Of a DNA stretch of 64,000 nt, positions 16,879 to 25,948 are shown in pieces. The notes beneath the pieces were generated by a model. That model was not told the origin of the DNA. It saw nothing but the letters and a program-made list of their open reading frames with translations, and searched no databases. Location: the NCBI GenBank assembly GCA_965277745.1, contig OZ255837.1, forward strand, positions 186,001 through 250,000, read 5' to 3'. This stretch comes from G965277745 sp965277745. GTDB taxonomy: Bacteria; Pseudomonadota; Gammaproteobacteria; Cardiobacteriales; Cardiobacteriaceae. The translations under genes and the position numbers were made by a program. Numbering within the stretch: the first letter of the stretch is position 1; each line of letters starts with the position of its first letter.

Positions 16879-17901
16879 TCAGCGACAGGCGCTTGCCAGA
16901 CGCCGGGTGCCGTTTACGCTTTTCAGGTCGAAAGAATAGATTTGACTGCCGTCCGCTGCCGCGGTCAGTATGTAGACACCGTTGGAGTAAACCACGTTAT
17001 TCCCGTTGCCGCCCCGTTTCGCGAGGGCCAACAGCAACGACCCGGAACGCACACTTGCTGAGTTGGCGCTTATATTTGCGGTGATTGTACCGCTGTCACA
17101 TCGATACTGGCGATATTGACCCGATATCGTGTTTCGTGCCGCTTTAGATTTAGCTGCCGGTTTTGCTATGGCGACTTGTTGTGCGGACGGCGGTATGCGT
17201 ATCGGACGCGCCACATTACCCTGTGCCGTGGTGGGAAGGGTTCTTGCAGGCGGCGCGGAGTGGGTTGCGCGTACGCCGCCAGGTTTTTGCCCGTGATATT
17301 GGTTGAGGCTGTGCTTTTTTGTTGTCGCGACCGGTTTGGTCATGCGCGCCGGTGGCAACGGGTTTCTTCCGCCCGGGCTTAAGGTGAAGGTCACGGAATA
17401 TGGGTAGGCCTTGCGGTTGTGAGCGGCGTTTTTGCGGTCATTGATGATACGCAGTTCATAATTGCCGCTTTGCGGAAGAATCTGGTTATTGCCGAAGCGC
17501 ATGCCGATACCTGGGCGGAAAATGGCGAATTGCAGGGCGCCGGCGCGCTGATCGAGAATGCGGATGCGCGAACCTGCCGGCGCGGAAAAATGATAGATAT
17601 CCATACCGAGTCCGCGGATGCTGCCGCTTAGATGCGCTCTGCCGTTGCTATCGAGAGGCAAGGGTTTTGCCGCGATTCGATTACGTTCGGCAGCCGCATT
17701 TACCGGCATGATCGGTGTACCGGGCGCGATCACTTGCAACTGATCGGCGTTTTGCAGCGTCATCGCCCGTTTTGGCGCCCCGATGATGGCGTTTTGTCTG
17801 CTGTTCGCGGAAGCCTGTCGGTTTGTGACGGCTTTGCTGGCAGCGCTCGAAAGCGTTGCCGTCGCCGCAGCGGCGATCAGCATGAATATCGGGAATCGCA
17901 T
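16879..17901 (-). CDS. Secreted two-domain protein, possible lysozyme inhibitor (MliC-like C-terminus)
   Basis: A 340-residue exported protein. I start at MRFPIF (17901), which gives a clean signal peptide (hydrophobic LIAAAATATL, then SSAAS). Residues about 75-165 form a beta-rich domain (DIYHFSAPAGSRIRILDQRA, then LPQSGNYELRI) of the kind seen in PliG-type or pre-peptidase domains. A proline/alanine-rich linker follows. The last 75 residues (QYRQYRCDSGTITANI, YSNGVYILTA, two cysteines) resemble the MliC/PliC lysozyme-inhibitor fold. I infer a periplasmic or surface role against host lysozyme; the family call needs a profile search. It is convergent with ahpF and appears monocistronic. Confidence 0.5.
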   Translation of the reverse strand: MRFPIFMLIAAAATATLSSAASKAVTNRQASANSRQNAIIGAPKRAMTLQNADQLQVIAPGTPIMPVNAAAERNRIAAKPLPLDSNGRAHLSGSIRGLGMDIYHFSAPAGSRIRILDQRAGALQFAIFRPGIGMRFGNNQILPQSGNYELRIINDRKNAAHNRKAYPYSVTFTLSPGGRNPLPPARMTKPVATTKKHSLNQYHGQKPGGVRATHSAPPARTLPTTAQGNVARPIRIPPSAQQVAIAKPAAKSKAARNTISGQYRQYRCDSGTITANISANSASVRSGSLLLALAKRGGNGNNVVYSNGVYILTAAADGSQIYSFDLKSVNGTRRLASACR

Positions 17902-18128
17902 ATTCTTTCCTTGTGACACATTAAATCCGTAATGTAGCATATTTCGCGGCTATCGAGGTATTTGTAAAGACCATCCGGACAAACGAAGGAAAGACGAAAT
18001 ATTGCCAAGATCAAGGAAGAAGAGTTGGTGAAAAGTCGTTTTATTTCCCTACGTTTCTTTGTTTTGATGCTCAGGCAAATTCGCCGTCGTGTTGAGCTTG
18101 GTAGATATGACGTTGTACAGGTGCGTCG

Positions 18129-18617
18129 TTATCGATGTACGTAGCGGACGAAGCTCATATCGTAGAGATTTTTTCCATCTTTTGCAAAAAATCTCCGCTC
18201 ACTCTCCCGCCACACCCTCGGGTCGATGTCGGGGAAATAGGTATCGCCTGTGAGGATCGTGTGGATCCAGGTGACGATCAGGGTGTCGACCTGATCAAGG
18301 AGACTACGGTAGAGCGTCTCCCCCCCGATGAGAAACACTTTCTCCGTGTTTTCGCAGGCACAGAGCGCCGCCTTTGGGCTTGAATGGACAAAAGCGTCCG
18401 GCAAGTGCAGGGCAGGATTGCGGCTGATGACGTGATTGATACGTCCCGGAAGGGCTTTGCCCATGGTGGCATAGGTTTTGCGTCCCATGATGACGGGATG
18501 GCCGAGCGTGGCTTCCTTGAAATGGCGAAGATCGCGCGGCAAGTGCCAGGGCATCGCGTTGTCTTTGCCGATGACATGGTTTTCCGTTTGCGCGACGATG
18601 AGGATTTTTTCAGGCAT
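18129..18617 (-). CDS. folA: Dihydrofolate reductase
   Basis: A 162-residue enzyme reducing dihydrofolate to tetrahydrofolate with NADPH. ILIVAQTENHVIGKDNAMPW contains the substrate-loop PW. Then come the active-site aspartate in LPRDLRHFKEAT, GHPVIMGRKTYA, and the NADPH site VFLIGGETLYR. The start at 18617 (MPEKIL) overlaps the stop of the upstream MATE gene by 8 bases, so the two are translationally coupled. The native aspartate at the DLRHFK position and the LPRD context look like a normal trimethoprim-sensitive chromosomal type. Confidence 0.95.
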   Translation of the reverse strand: MPEKILIVAQTENHVIGKDNAMPWHLPRDLRHFKEATLGHPVIMGRKTYATMGKALPGRINHVISRNPALHLPDAFVHSSPKAALCACENTEKVFLIGGETLYRSLLDQVDTLIVTWIHTILTGDTYFPDIDPRVWRESERRFFAKDGKNLYDMSFVRYVHR

Positions 18618-19956
18618 GTGTGGTTTCTCTGGAAAAATCATGACGAAGATGGCGTAACACACGTCGGATGGCGAGCCAGGCGAAAACGAAAAGACCGATG
18701 CAAACGCCACTCCAAAGACCGTAAATCCCCAAGCCGAAAACATAGTCCATCAGCAAACCGGCGGGAAAGCCAATCAGCCAGTAACCAATCAACGCATAAA
18801 GCAGGGTGATCCGAGTATCGCAGAGTCCGCGTAATACGCCGGCCGCGCCGACCTGAATGCCGTCGAACAACTGAAACAAAGCAGCGATCAGCATGATATC
18901 GCTCGCAATTTCGATTACCTCAAGATTTTCCGTGTACAGCAAAGCGATATATTTGCCGAACAATGCCATGACCACTGCCGAGCATAGCATCACCCCAGCG
19001 CAGAGACCGATGCCGACAAGGGTGCGATTGGCGATTGCCGACCAATCGTTGCACCCCAATGCGTTTGCGATGCGTATCGTCAGTGCCGAGCCGATGCCTA
19101 GCGGTAACATGAACATAAGACTTGCGTAGTTGCTCACCACTTGGTTGGCGCCGGTGGTGATCGCGTCACTGCGGCTGACAATCATTCCAATCATGCTGAA
19201 CAGACTCACTTCCATGACGATTGCGAGACCGATAGGATAACCCACAGCGACAATTTGGCGCAGAATCTGCCAGTCGGGCGGATTGAAACGAGTGAACAGG
19301 CGGTAACGATTCCAGGATCGGCGAGTCAGGCTACCGAAGAGCAAAATCGCATAAAGCAGACAACAGATACCGGTGGAAATGGCCATACCCTGCGCGTTGA
19401 GTGACGTATGGGTGAGGAAGAACCAGTTACCGACGATATTGACCGGCAGTAGCGCGGCTTGTACCAGGTTGTTGGTCTTCGGATGCGACATGCCTTCGAA
19501 GAAATAACGCGCGCTCTGCGCGAAAATAAACACACCGGCAGGCACTGCCAGAGTGAGCAGATACAGACGGGCTTCGCGAGCGATTTCCGCGGCGCTGCCG
19601 ATCAAGTTAGGCAAATAAGCGCAGCCGAATGTGGCGATGGCGGTCAATCCGGCAAGGCAGGAAAACAGGTAGATCCCTTGCTGAAAGGTACGCCGGATGA
19701 GGAGAGGGTTGTTGTTACCGTGATGGCGTGAGATCAGCGCGCTGAGGCCGATGCCAAAGCCAATCATCAGTACATAAACAACGACGTAAAGTTGCACGGC
19801 CAAGGAAACGCCGGCCAAAATAAACGTACTGTAACGACCAGCCATAACCGTATCGATGACTTGTTGTGCGAACCCGAGCAACTGGGTCAGGATCATCGGC
19901 ACGGCAAGTTTCAGCGTAGGCAGCAATTCTTGCCCGACGCGGGAAGTGATACGCAT
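18610..19956 (-). CDS. MATE-family multidrug efflux transporter (NorM-like)
   Basis: A 448-residue inner-membrane protein with about 12 hydrophobic segments and the two-fold MatE arrangement (LAVPMILTQLLGFAQQVIDT near the N-terminus, repeated as VAVGYPIGLAIVMEVSLFSM in the second half). The family exports cationic drugs and dyes by Na+ or H+ antiport. No frameshift is seen. It overlaps folA by 8 bp, forming a two-gene unit. The substrate is unknown. Confidence 0.88.
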   Translation of the reverse strand: MRITSRVGQELLPTLKLAVPMILTQLLGFAQQVIDTVMAGRYSTFILAGVSLAVQLYVVVYVLMIGFGIGLSALISRHHGNNNPLLIRRTFQQGIYLFSCLAGLTAIATFGCAYLPNLIGSAAEIAREARLYLLTLAVPAGVFIFAQSARYFFEGMSHPKTNNLVQAALLPVNIVGNWFFLTHTSLNAQGMAISTGICCLLYAILLFGSLTRRSWNRYRLFTRFNPPDWQILRQIVAVGYPIGLAIVMEVSLFSMIGMIVSRSDAITTGANQVVSNYASLMFMLPLGIGSALTIRIANALGCNDWSAIANRTLVGIGLCAGVMLCSAVVMALFGKYIALLYTENLEVIEIASDIMLIAALFQLFDGIQVGAAGVLRGLCDTRITLLYALIGYWLIGFPAGLLMDYVFGLGIYGLWSGVCIGLFVFAWLAIRRVLRHLRHDFSRETTHA

Positions 19957-20535
19957 AGGAAATCCCCGATAAAACAGCGTATAGTCGAAAGCGTATTGCA
20001 GCGTCGAAATGGGAAGATATCTCGATACATTCCCTATTGACCCTCTTCATACTTAGCATGCTTGATCGGAACGTCTATACCAAGCGACAACGCACACATC
20101 AGCAAAGATTATCACAACGCCCTGATTCTTGCCCGTTGCCGGCCGGTTACAATAAAACAAAACGCAAGGAAAAAATGCTCTCCCGTGGAGGAATTTCATC
20201 ACTGAATCGTATTGAAACGTCATTTAATATCAGCCTTTGGAATTATCTTTATGGTAATAAAACCCCGCCGGGTTGCTTGGAGCTTTTGCCAAGGTGAACA
20301 GAATGAACTTTTCACTTGGAGAATCATATCGACCATAAATAAACGATCAAGCTATTGAAATTTAAATATAAATAAATAAAAAGGCACGGTTCTCGTAATT
20401 TTCACTCGCTTCATAACCGAGGATAAATTTATCTTTATAAAGCCGAAAAAAATATTATAATTCCACTTACTGGAACAAGTAAGAAAAGAATTTTTTTCTT
20501 GTTTTATCTGCACGCTCGATAAAAAAGGAGATCGC
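19957..20535. other. 579-bp intergenic region upstream of the mannose PTS operon
   Basis: Nothing here looks like a gene. The right half (20300-20530) is very AT-rich, with long T and A runs and an imperfect dyad around 20476-20505 (acaagtaag to cttgt). It probably carries the divergent promoters of the MATE gene and of the PTS operon. I saw no sigma-54-type GG/GC pair and no adjacent regulator gene. The AAAAAAGGAGATCGC just before 20536 is a strong ribosome-binding site. Confidence 0.5.
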
Positions 20536-21552
20536 ATGAGTATTGCGGTGTTGATGACAACACATGGTCATGCCGCCGAGTCGTTGCGCAAGACGGCGGA
20601 AATGATCGTTGGCCGACAGGAAAATCTCGCCTGCCTTGCCTTCACGCCCGGAGAAAACGGCGAGGACCTGGCACGAAACATGCGTAAGGAAATCGCCGCC
20701 CTTGATGTGTCGCAAGGACTGTTGTTTTTCGTCGATTTGTGGGGAGGCACCCCTTTTCATGCGGCATCGACGGTATCCGGCGAATATCCGTCCGCGGAGG
20801 TGCTAACCGGAATGAACGTGCCGATGCTGATCGAAACCCTGATGCAGCGAGAAGACACCGGCGACCTTGATCGACTCGTGCAGACAGCGCTTGATGCTGG
20901 CCGTGAAGGGGTGCGAGCGCTGCATGCCAACGCAATGACAGCGACGCAATCGGAGCCTGCCAACGGGCAGAATATCGATCCCGACGACCCGGCTATCGAG
21001 GCGCTTCGCGCCGAAGCCTCGCGAAAAGTGAACGATGGCCCGCACATGACCCTCGGACTGCTGCGCATCGATGATCGCCTGATTCATGGGCAAGTGGCGA
21101 CGCGCTGGGTGAAAGAAACCGGCGTCACGCGCATCATTGTCGTCAATGACCGGATCGCCGAGGATAAGATGCGTACGACGATGCTCAAACAAGCGGTGCC
21201 TTCCGGGGTAAGCGCGCATACCGTCGGCGTGGACAAGATGGTTCGTGTCTACAACAACCCCGATTATGGCGATGACAAGGTCATGCTGCTTTTTACCAAT
21301 CCAGGCGACGTGCTCACATTGCATCGACGTGGTCTGCCGATCGACACCGTGAACATCGGTGGCATCGCTTTCAAAGAGGGCAGGACCATGCTTGATATGT
21401 CCGTCTCGGTGGACGCGGATGATGTGCAAGCCTTCGAAGCTCTCGACAAGCAAGGTGTCGAGCTGGAAGTGCGTAAAGTGGCAAGCGACAACAAAACGCA
21501 ACTCATGGATCTTCTCAAGAAAAAATATTATCCGACACGTCGATATCGATAA
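20536..21552 (+). CDS. manX: Mannose-family PTS EIIAB fusion (ManX-like)
   Basis: A 338-residue cytoplasmic phosphocarrier. The EIIA domain (about 1-130) has phospho-accepting His10 in MTTHGHAAES. A linker follows (about 131-165). The EIIB domain has His184 in LRIDDRLIHGQVATRW. Phosphate passes from HPr to EIIA to EIIB to the sugar during uptake through EIIC/EIID. Length and layout match ManX of E. coli. It is the first gene of a five-gene operon with EIIC, EIID, YobD and ManA. Substrate specificity (mannose, glucose, glucosamine) is inferred from manA. Confidence 0.93.
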   Translation: MSIAVLMTTHGHAAESLRKTAEMIVGRQENLACLAFTPGENGEDLARNMRKEIAALDVSQGLLFFVDLWGGTPFHAASTVSGEYPSAEVLTGMNVPMLIETLMQREDTGDLDRLVQTALDAGREGVRALHANAMTATQSEPANGQNIDPDDPAIEALRAEASRKVNDGPHMTLGLLRIDDRLIHGQVATRWVKETGVTRIIVVNDRIAEDKMRTTMLKQAVPSGVSAHTVGVDKMVRVYNNPDYGDDKVMLLFTNPGDVLTLHRRGLPIDTVNIGGIAFKEGRTMLDMSVSVDADDVQAFEALDKQGVELEVRKVASDNKTQLMDLLKKKYYPTRRYR

Positions 21553-21563
21553 CGGAGGGCAAA

Positions 21564-22376
21564 ATGGATATTTCTATCATTCAAATTATTTTGGTCTTTC
21601 TCGTCGCGTTTCTCGCGGGGATGGAAAGTGTCGTTGATGAATTTCAGTTTCATCAGCCGCTCGTCGCCTGTACGCTGATCGGTCTGGTACTCGGTGATTT
21701 AAAAACCGGCATTATCGTCGGCGGTACCTTGCAGATCACCGCGCTCGGTTGGATGAATATCGGCGCAGCCATCGCTCCCGATGCGGCGATGGCTTCGATT
21801 ATTTCGGCGATTCTTGTCATCGCCGGAAAACAGAACGTCGGAACAGGGATCGCGCTGGCCATTCCGCTGGCGGCGGCCGGACAAGTGTTGACCGTTATCG
21901 TGAGGACGATTACCGTCGGTATTCAGCACGCCGCCGACCGATCGGTCAAAGACGCTCGTCTCGAGAGAATTACCTATTTGCACCTTAGCGCGCTTCTCCT
22001 CCAAGGGCTGCGGGTGGCGATTCCCGCTGCTGTTGTAGCGGCATCCGTGGGTACCGACATCGTTCAGGGCGCGCTGGAGGCGATTCCGGAAGTGATTACC
22101 GGCGGGCTGGGTGTCGCCGGCGGTATCATTGTCGTTGTCGGGTATGCGATGGTCATCAACATGATGCGGGCGCCGAATCTGATGATGTTCTTTTTTGTCG
22201 GTTTCGTGGTCGCCGCGTTCACCTATTTTAACCTCGTCGCACTCGGTGTCCTCGGCGTGGCGATGGCGTTTTTCTATCTCCAGTTACACCCTAAATATTA
22301 CCGCGGTATGCAAGTGAACGGCGCTGACAATACCAGTTCTGGCGATCCGAACAAACTCGACAATCAACTCGACTGA
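21564..22376 (+). CDS. manY: Mannose-family PTS EIIC permease (ManY-like)
   Basis: A 270-residue membrane subunit with many hydrophobic segments. It has the EIIC-Man features FHQPLVACTLIGLVLGDLKT, GGTLQITALGWMNIGAA and AFFYLQLHPKYYRG. It forms the sugar channel together with EIID. It starts 11 bp after manX and ends 11 bp before manZ, so stoichiometric co-translation is likely. GGAGGGC lies upstream of the ATG. Confidence 0.93.
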   Translation: MDISIIQIILVFLVAFLAGMESVVDEFQFHQPLVACTLIGLVLGDLKTGIIVGGTLQITALGWMNIGAAIAPDAAMASIISAILVIAGKQNVGTGIALAIPLAAAGQVLTVIVRTITVGIQHAADRSVKDARLERITYLHLSALLLQGLRVAIPAAVVAASVGTDIVQGALEAIPEVITGGLGVAGGIIVVVGYAMVINMMRAPNLMMFFFVGFVVAAFTYFNLVALGVLGVAMAFFYLQLHPKYYRGMQVNGADNTSSGDPNKLDNQLD

Positions 22377-22387
22377 GAGACGGAGAA

Positions 22388-23224
22388 ATGACGATGGAAA
22401 ATCAGAAAAAACTTACGCGTTCGGATTTGCGCTCGGTCTTTTATCGTTCGAATCTGCTTCAGGCCTCGTGGAATTTCGAACGCATGCAGGCACTTGGCTA
22501 CGCGTTTCAGATGGTGCCGGCGATCCGACGCCTGTATCCGGCGGGCAGTGAGGAACGCAAGCAGGCAATCAAACGGCATCTCGAATTTTATAACACTCAT
22601 CCCTACATGACGGCGCCGATTCTTGGAATCAATCTGGCGATGGAAGAACAGCGCGCCAACGGCATGCCGATCGACGACGCCGCGATCAACGGGATGAAAG
22701 TCGGTCTGATGGGGCCACTCGCCGGTGTCGGTGATCCGATCTTCTGGGGAACCGTGCGTCCGGTGGTCGGCGCTTTTTGCGCTACGATCGCTGCGGGTGG
22801 TTCGATTTACGGCCCGATTCTTTTTTTCGTGCTGTTCAATCTGATCCGCCTCCTAGTGCGTTATTATGGAATCACCTATGGGTACAAAAAAGGAATGGAA
22901 GTGGTCTCCGACATGGGGGGCGGCTTGCTGCAAAAGCTGACCGAGGCTGCCTCCATTCTTGGACTCTTCGTCATGGGAGCCCTGGTCAATCAGTGGACCC
23001 ATATCAACATTCCGGTGGTGATATCGCGACTTGAAGACCAAACCGGGCAGAGTCATGTCAGCACTGTGCAGTCGGTGCTCGATTCCTTGATGCCAGGCCT
23101 GCCGGCGCTTATGTTCACTTTCGCTTCGATGTGGCTTTTGCGCAAGGGGGTAAATCCGCTGTGGATCATTTTCGGTATCTTCTTGATTGGTATTTTCGGA
23201 TACTGGGTTGGCTGGCTTGCCTGA
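22388..23224 (+). CDS. manZ: Mannose-family PTS EIID subunit (ManZ-like)
   Basis: A 278-residue membrane-associated subunit found only in mannose-type PTS. Conserved blocks are LRSVFYRSNLLQASWNFERM, HLEFYNTHPYMTAPILGINL, VGLMGPLAGVGDPIFWGT and a hydrophobic C-terminus. It partners EIIC in transport; in E. coli the pair is also the entry route for some bacteriocins and phage lambda DNA. An internal ATG two codons after the start is an equally possible initiation site. Confidence 0.93.
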   Translation: MTMENQKKLTRSDLRSVFYRSNLLQASWNFERMQALGYAFQMVPAIRRLYPAGSEERKQAIKRHLEFYNTHPYMTAPILGINLAMEEQRANGMPIDDAAINGMKVGLMGPLAGVGDPIFWGTVRPVVGAFCATIAAGGSIYGPILFFVLFNLIRLLVRYYGITYGYKKGMEVVSDMGGGLLQKLTEAASILGLFVMGALVNQWTHINIPVVISRLEDQTGQSHVSTVQSVLDSLMPGLPALMFTFASMWLLRKGVNPLWIIFGIFLIGIFGYWVGWLA

Positions 23225-23294
23225 TTCCGGCTTCGCCCGATCGACTGAGGAAGCACATGTCAGGCGCAAGCGTTTTCCCGGCACGGAGGGATAG

Positions 23295-23786
23295 ATGGCG
23301 GAAATGCTGTTATGGCTGGTAATCGTCGGCTATTTCTTCTATTTGTTTCTCGATATTCTCTGGGTTGCCCAAGCGCAGGGGGAAACGCTTCTTACCGTGC
23401 GCCTGCGGCGGCGCTACGTCGATACTTTGCTGCTGCTTGCCGCGCTTTTCTATGGGCTTTACCGGATTTGGCAGGACAAGGGTTCCGTCTTACTTTTACT
23501 GCCGTTGCTGTTACTGCTCATTCTGGTGCTGATCGCCGCCTTGCGGCCGAGCCTTTGGCGGCTGAAAGCGGACGGATTTTTCTATTTTCTGACATTCGTG
23601 CCGTATTCGCGTATCGCGCAGATGCGACTGAGCGAGAACGGTGTGTTGCGTATCGAGTTGGATAATCACACGCGATTGAATCTGGTGATCACCAACATGG
23701 CGGAACTGGAAAAAGCGGCGGCCTTTTTCAGCGATGAAACGCATCTTACTCGTCTCCTTGGGCAAGAAAACGAGGAAAAGCGATGA
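23295..23786 (+). CDS. yobD: YobD-like inner-membrane protein (DUF986/UPF0266)
   Basis: A 163-residue protein with three hydrophobic segments in the first 95 residues, then a soluble tail containing VPYSRIAQMRLSENGVLRIE. That block closely resembles the EYSRIKAMNLSEDGVL block of E. coli YobD, which also lies directly downstream of manXYZ. The function is unknown; conserved linkage suggests a role with the mannose transporter. GGAGGGATAG precedes the ATG. Its stop overlaps the manA start by 4 bp. Confidence 0.8.
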   Translation: MAEMLLWLVIVGYFFYLFLDILWVAQAQGETLLTVRLRRRYVDTLLLLAALFYGLYRIWQDKGSVLLLLPLLLLLILVLIAALRPSLWRLKADGFFYFLTFVPYSRIAQMRLSENGVLRIELDNHTRLNLVITNMAELEKAAAFFSDETHLTRLLGQENEEKR

Positions 23787-24976
23787 TTTATTCCCTGCAA
23801 GGAGCGATTCAACGATATAGCTGGGGGGGCTATGATTATATCGGCGCTTTGCTCGACGAGCCGTCACTCAGGCAGGAAGGAGAGCCGGTCGCCGAACTTT
23901 GGTTCGGCGATCATCCCAAAGCGCCGGCAATCGTCGAGGATCGCGGCCGGAGAAGACCGCTCGACCGTTGGCTTGCGGCACATCTGGACACCTTGACTCG
24001 AGAAGCGCGTGAAGGGTTCGGTGAGCGGCTGTCTTTCCTGCTGAAAATCCTCGATGTCCGCCTGCCGCTTTCGATTCAGGTACACCCCGATAAAAAACAG
24101 GCCGAAATCGGTTTTGCCCGCGAAGAGGCTGCCGGTATTCCTCGTGAGGCGCCCGAACGTTTGTACAAGGATGACAATCACAAACCCGAAATGATGGTCG
24201 CGTTGTCGCCATTCTGGCTGCTGCACGGCTTTGCCGAGAAAGGGCAAATTTTCGAGCGACTGGCGCAATATCCGGCGCTTGCCGAAGTTGCCGCGATAAT
24301 CGAAACTTTGCCGCTCGATGAGGCTTACCAACGGATTATGCGTGCGCAACCGGAAACACTGGCCGCATGGTTGCTGCCGATTCTCGAGGCCGCGCCGATT
24401 GACGATATGCACGAGCCGGGCTATTGGATTCAGTACAGCAGCGAGGCGATGAAGCTTTCTCGTGACGCACTCGATCCCGGACTGATGTGTTTTTTCCTGT
24501 TCAACATCGTTCATCTGCGCTCTGGCGAAGGACTGGTGCAAATCGCTCGCTTGCCGCATGCCTATCTGCGCGGGCAGAATATCGAATTGATGGCGGCTTC
24601 GGACAACGTACTGCGCGCCGGGCTGACCGCGAAATACGTCGCCCTCGAAGAATTATTGCGCATTGTCGAAGTCAATCCGGTGAAACCCGAAATTCTGCCT
24701 GGGCAACGACAAGGCAATGTCACCCGTTACCCCGCCGGCATAGCGGATTTCGCCATGGAATTGATCGAGATCGCGCGAGGGAACGAGTGGCGGAAAAGCC
24801 TCGAGCAGGCCTCGATCCTTCTCTGCCTGGAAGGAGAAATGACCATCCGCTGCGCCGATGTCAGGTTACGTATCGCAAAAGGCCGCGCGGCGCTTGTGAG
24901 CGCGGGCACCACGGTCGAATGCCGAACCGCTTCACGAGAGGATTGCCGCGTGGTGTACGCGAGCAGCGCGTTATAG
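23783..24976 (+). CDS. manA: Mannose-6-phosphate isomerase, class I
   Basis: A 397-residue zinc enzyme interconverting mannose-6-phosphate and fructose-6-phosphate, which carries the PTS product into glycolysis. The type I signatures are present: IQRYSWGGYDYI at the start, AELWFGDHP, the zinc-site block LSIQVHPDKKQA, and DDNHKPEMMVAL. It completes a man operon that encodes both uptake and first metabolic step. The start codon overlaps the yobD stop (ATGA). Confidence 0.93.
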   Translation: MIYSLQGAIQRYSWGGYDYIGALLDEPSLRQEGEPVAELWFGDHPKAPAIVEDRGRRRPLDRWLAAHLDTLTREAREGFGERLSFLLKILDVRLPLSIQVHPDKKQAEIGFAREEAAGIPREAPERLYKDDNHKPEMMVALSPFWLLHGFAEKGQIFERLAQYPALAEVAAIIETLPLDEAYQRIMRAQPETLAAWLLPILEAAPIDDMHEPGYWIQYSSEAMKLSRDALDPGLMCFFLFNIVHLRSGEGLVQIARLPHAYLRGQNIELMAASDNVLRAGLTAKYVALEELLRIVEVNPVKPEILPGQRQGNVTRYPAGIADFAMELIEIARGNEWRKSLEQASILLCLEGEMTIRCADVRLRIAKGRAALVSAGTTVECRTASREDCRVVYASSAL

Positions 24977-25081
24977 ACGGTGATGCGTTTTGTCAACCGA
25001 AATAACGCTCTCTTTCGATTTCGGCGCTGGATGTCGCCTTAGTGGCTTGCGCCGCTTGTAAACACATCTTTCCTTCTTTCT

Positions 25082-25852
25082 CTAGATAGTGTAGTCACGA
25101 GATAGTAGCCACAGTGCAATACACCGTATTTGTACGGCAGCCAGGAACGATGCCGTATTTTTGGCATAGCGCGTCGCTATACCTCGCCAACGTTTCAGGT
25201 GCAAAAAAGCATTCTCGACCAAGTGACGTCATCGATACAAGTCTTTATCATCCTCGCGTTTCGCGATACGGTTTCTCTTCGCCGGAATCATAGGCTCCAT
25301 GCCCTGTGAAAGCGCTTGCTCGATGAGCTCGTTGCTATCGTAACCTTTATCAGCCAACAAATACTCCGCCGTCAATCCCTCTATCAAGAGGCTGGCTTGA
25401 GTGCAATCTGCCGTTGTCCCTTCTGTAACAACAACCCTGACCGGCAGACCATGCGCACCCATGGCCAGATGCAATTTTGTGTCGAGGCCCCTTTTGTACG
25501 ACTCATGTCTTGATTGCCCCCTAACGCACCCGCCGCATGAGGATGTACCTTGCAATGACTGGCGTCGATCATCGGCCATTCGTCATCCGGCTCATCGATC
25601 GATATCTCCATCGATCTTTCCCATACCCCTTTGTCACGCCATCGAATAAAACGACGATGGACGTTACTCCAGGGGCCATAGTCAGGGGGTAAATCTCGCC
25701 ACGGCGCACCCGTACGCATGATCCAGAAAACGGCATCGATAAACAGGCAATTGTCTCGTGCCACACCCCCAAGCCCCTGAACGACCGGGCAAATGGGGTT
25801 CCAATAGCGCCCAAAGCCTATCTGAAATATCATGCCGGCGATGTGCTGCCAT
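25082..25852 (-). pseudogene. IS5/IS427-type transposase, frameshifted and with an in-frame stop
   Basis: The start at ATG 25852 reads MAAHRRHDISDRLWALLEPH. A frame change near 25770 leads into FIDAVFWIMRTGAPWRDLPP and DYGPWSNVHRRFIRW. A second frame change near 25510 leads into GLDTKLHLAMGAHGLP and LLADKGYDSNELIEQA. An in-frame TGA at 25229-25231 then interrupts before RHLVENAFLHLKRWRGIATR. IS427-type elements can use one programmed frameshift, but two shifts plus a nonsense codon indicate a dead copy. Confidence 0.8.
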
Positions 25853-25918
25853 TGACTTTGCTGCTATAACCGAGAAAAGGCCATTTTACATGAAGATATC
25901 TCGTGACTACACTATCTA
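25083..25918 (-). mobile_element. IS5-type element with 22-bp perfect terminal repeats, decayed
   Basis: The ends are exact inverted repeats beginning TAGATAGTGTAGTCACGAG. Length is about 836 bp, and TA lies at both borders. It lies between manA and pxpC, 30 bp past the pxpC stop. A solo end of the same element is at 4160-4229, so the family has moved within this genome. Confidence 0.88.
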
Positions 25919-25948
25919 AGACAGGAAAAAACGCCGTAGTCCGTTTTT

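Noticed and set aside
20300..20535. Sigma-54 promoter for the mannose PTS operon, as in some Firmicutes
   Set aside because: No GG-N10-GC element with the right spacing was found, and no LevR-type activator gene is nearby.
20803..21501. Long minus-strand frame opposite manX
   Set aside because: It is antisense to the EIIAB gene, whose phosphorylation sites are intact.
23864..24559. Minus-strand frame opposite manA
   Set aside because: Shadow of manA; no start signal or motif.
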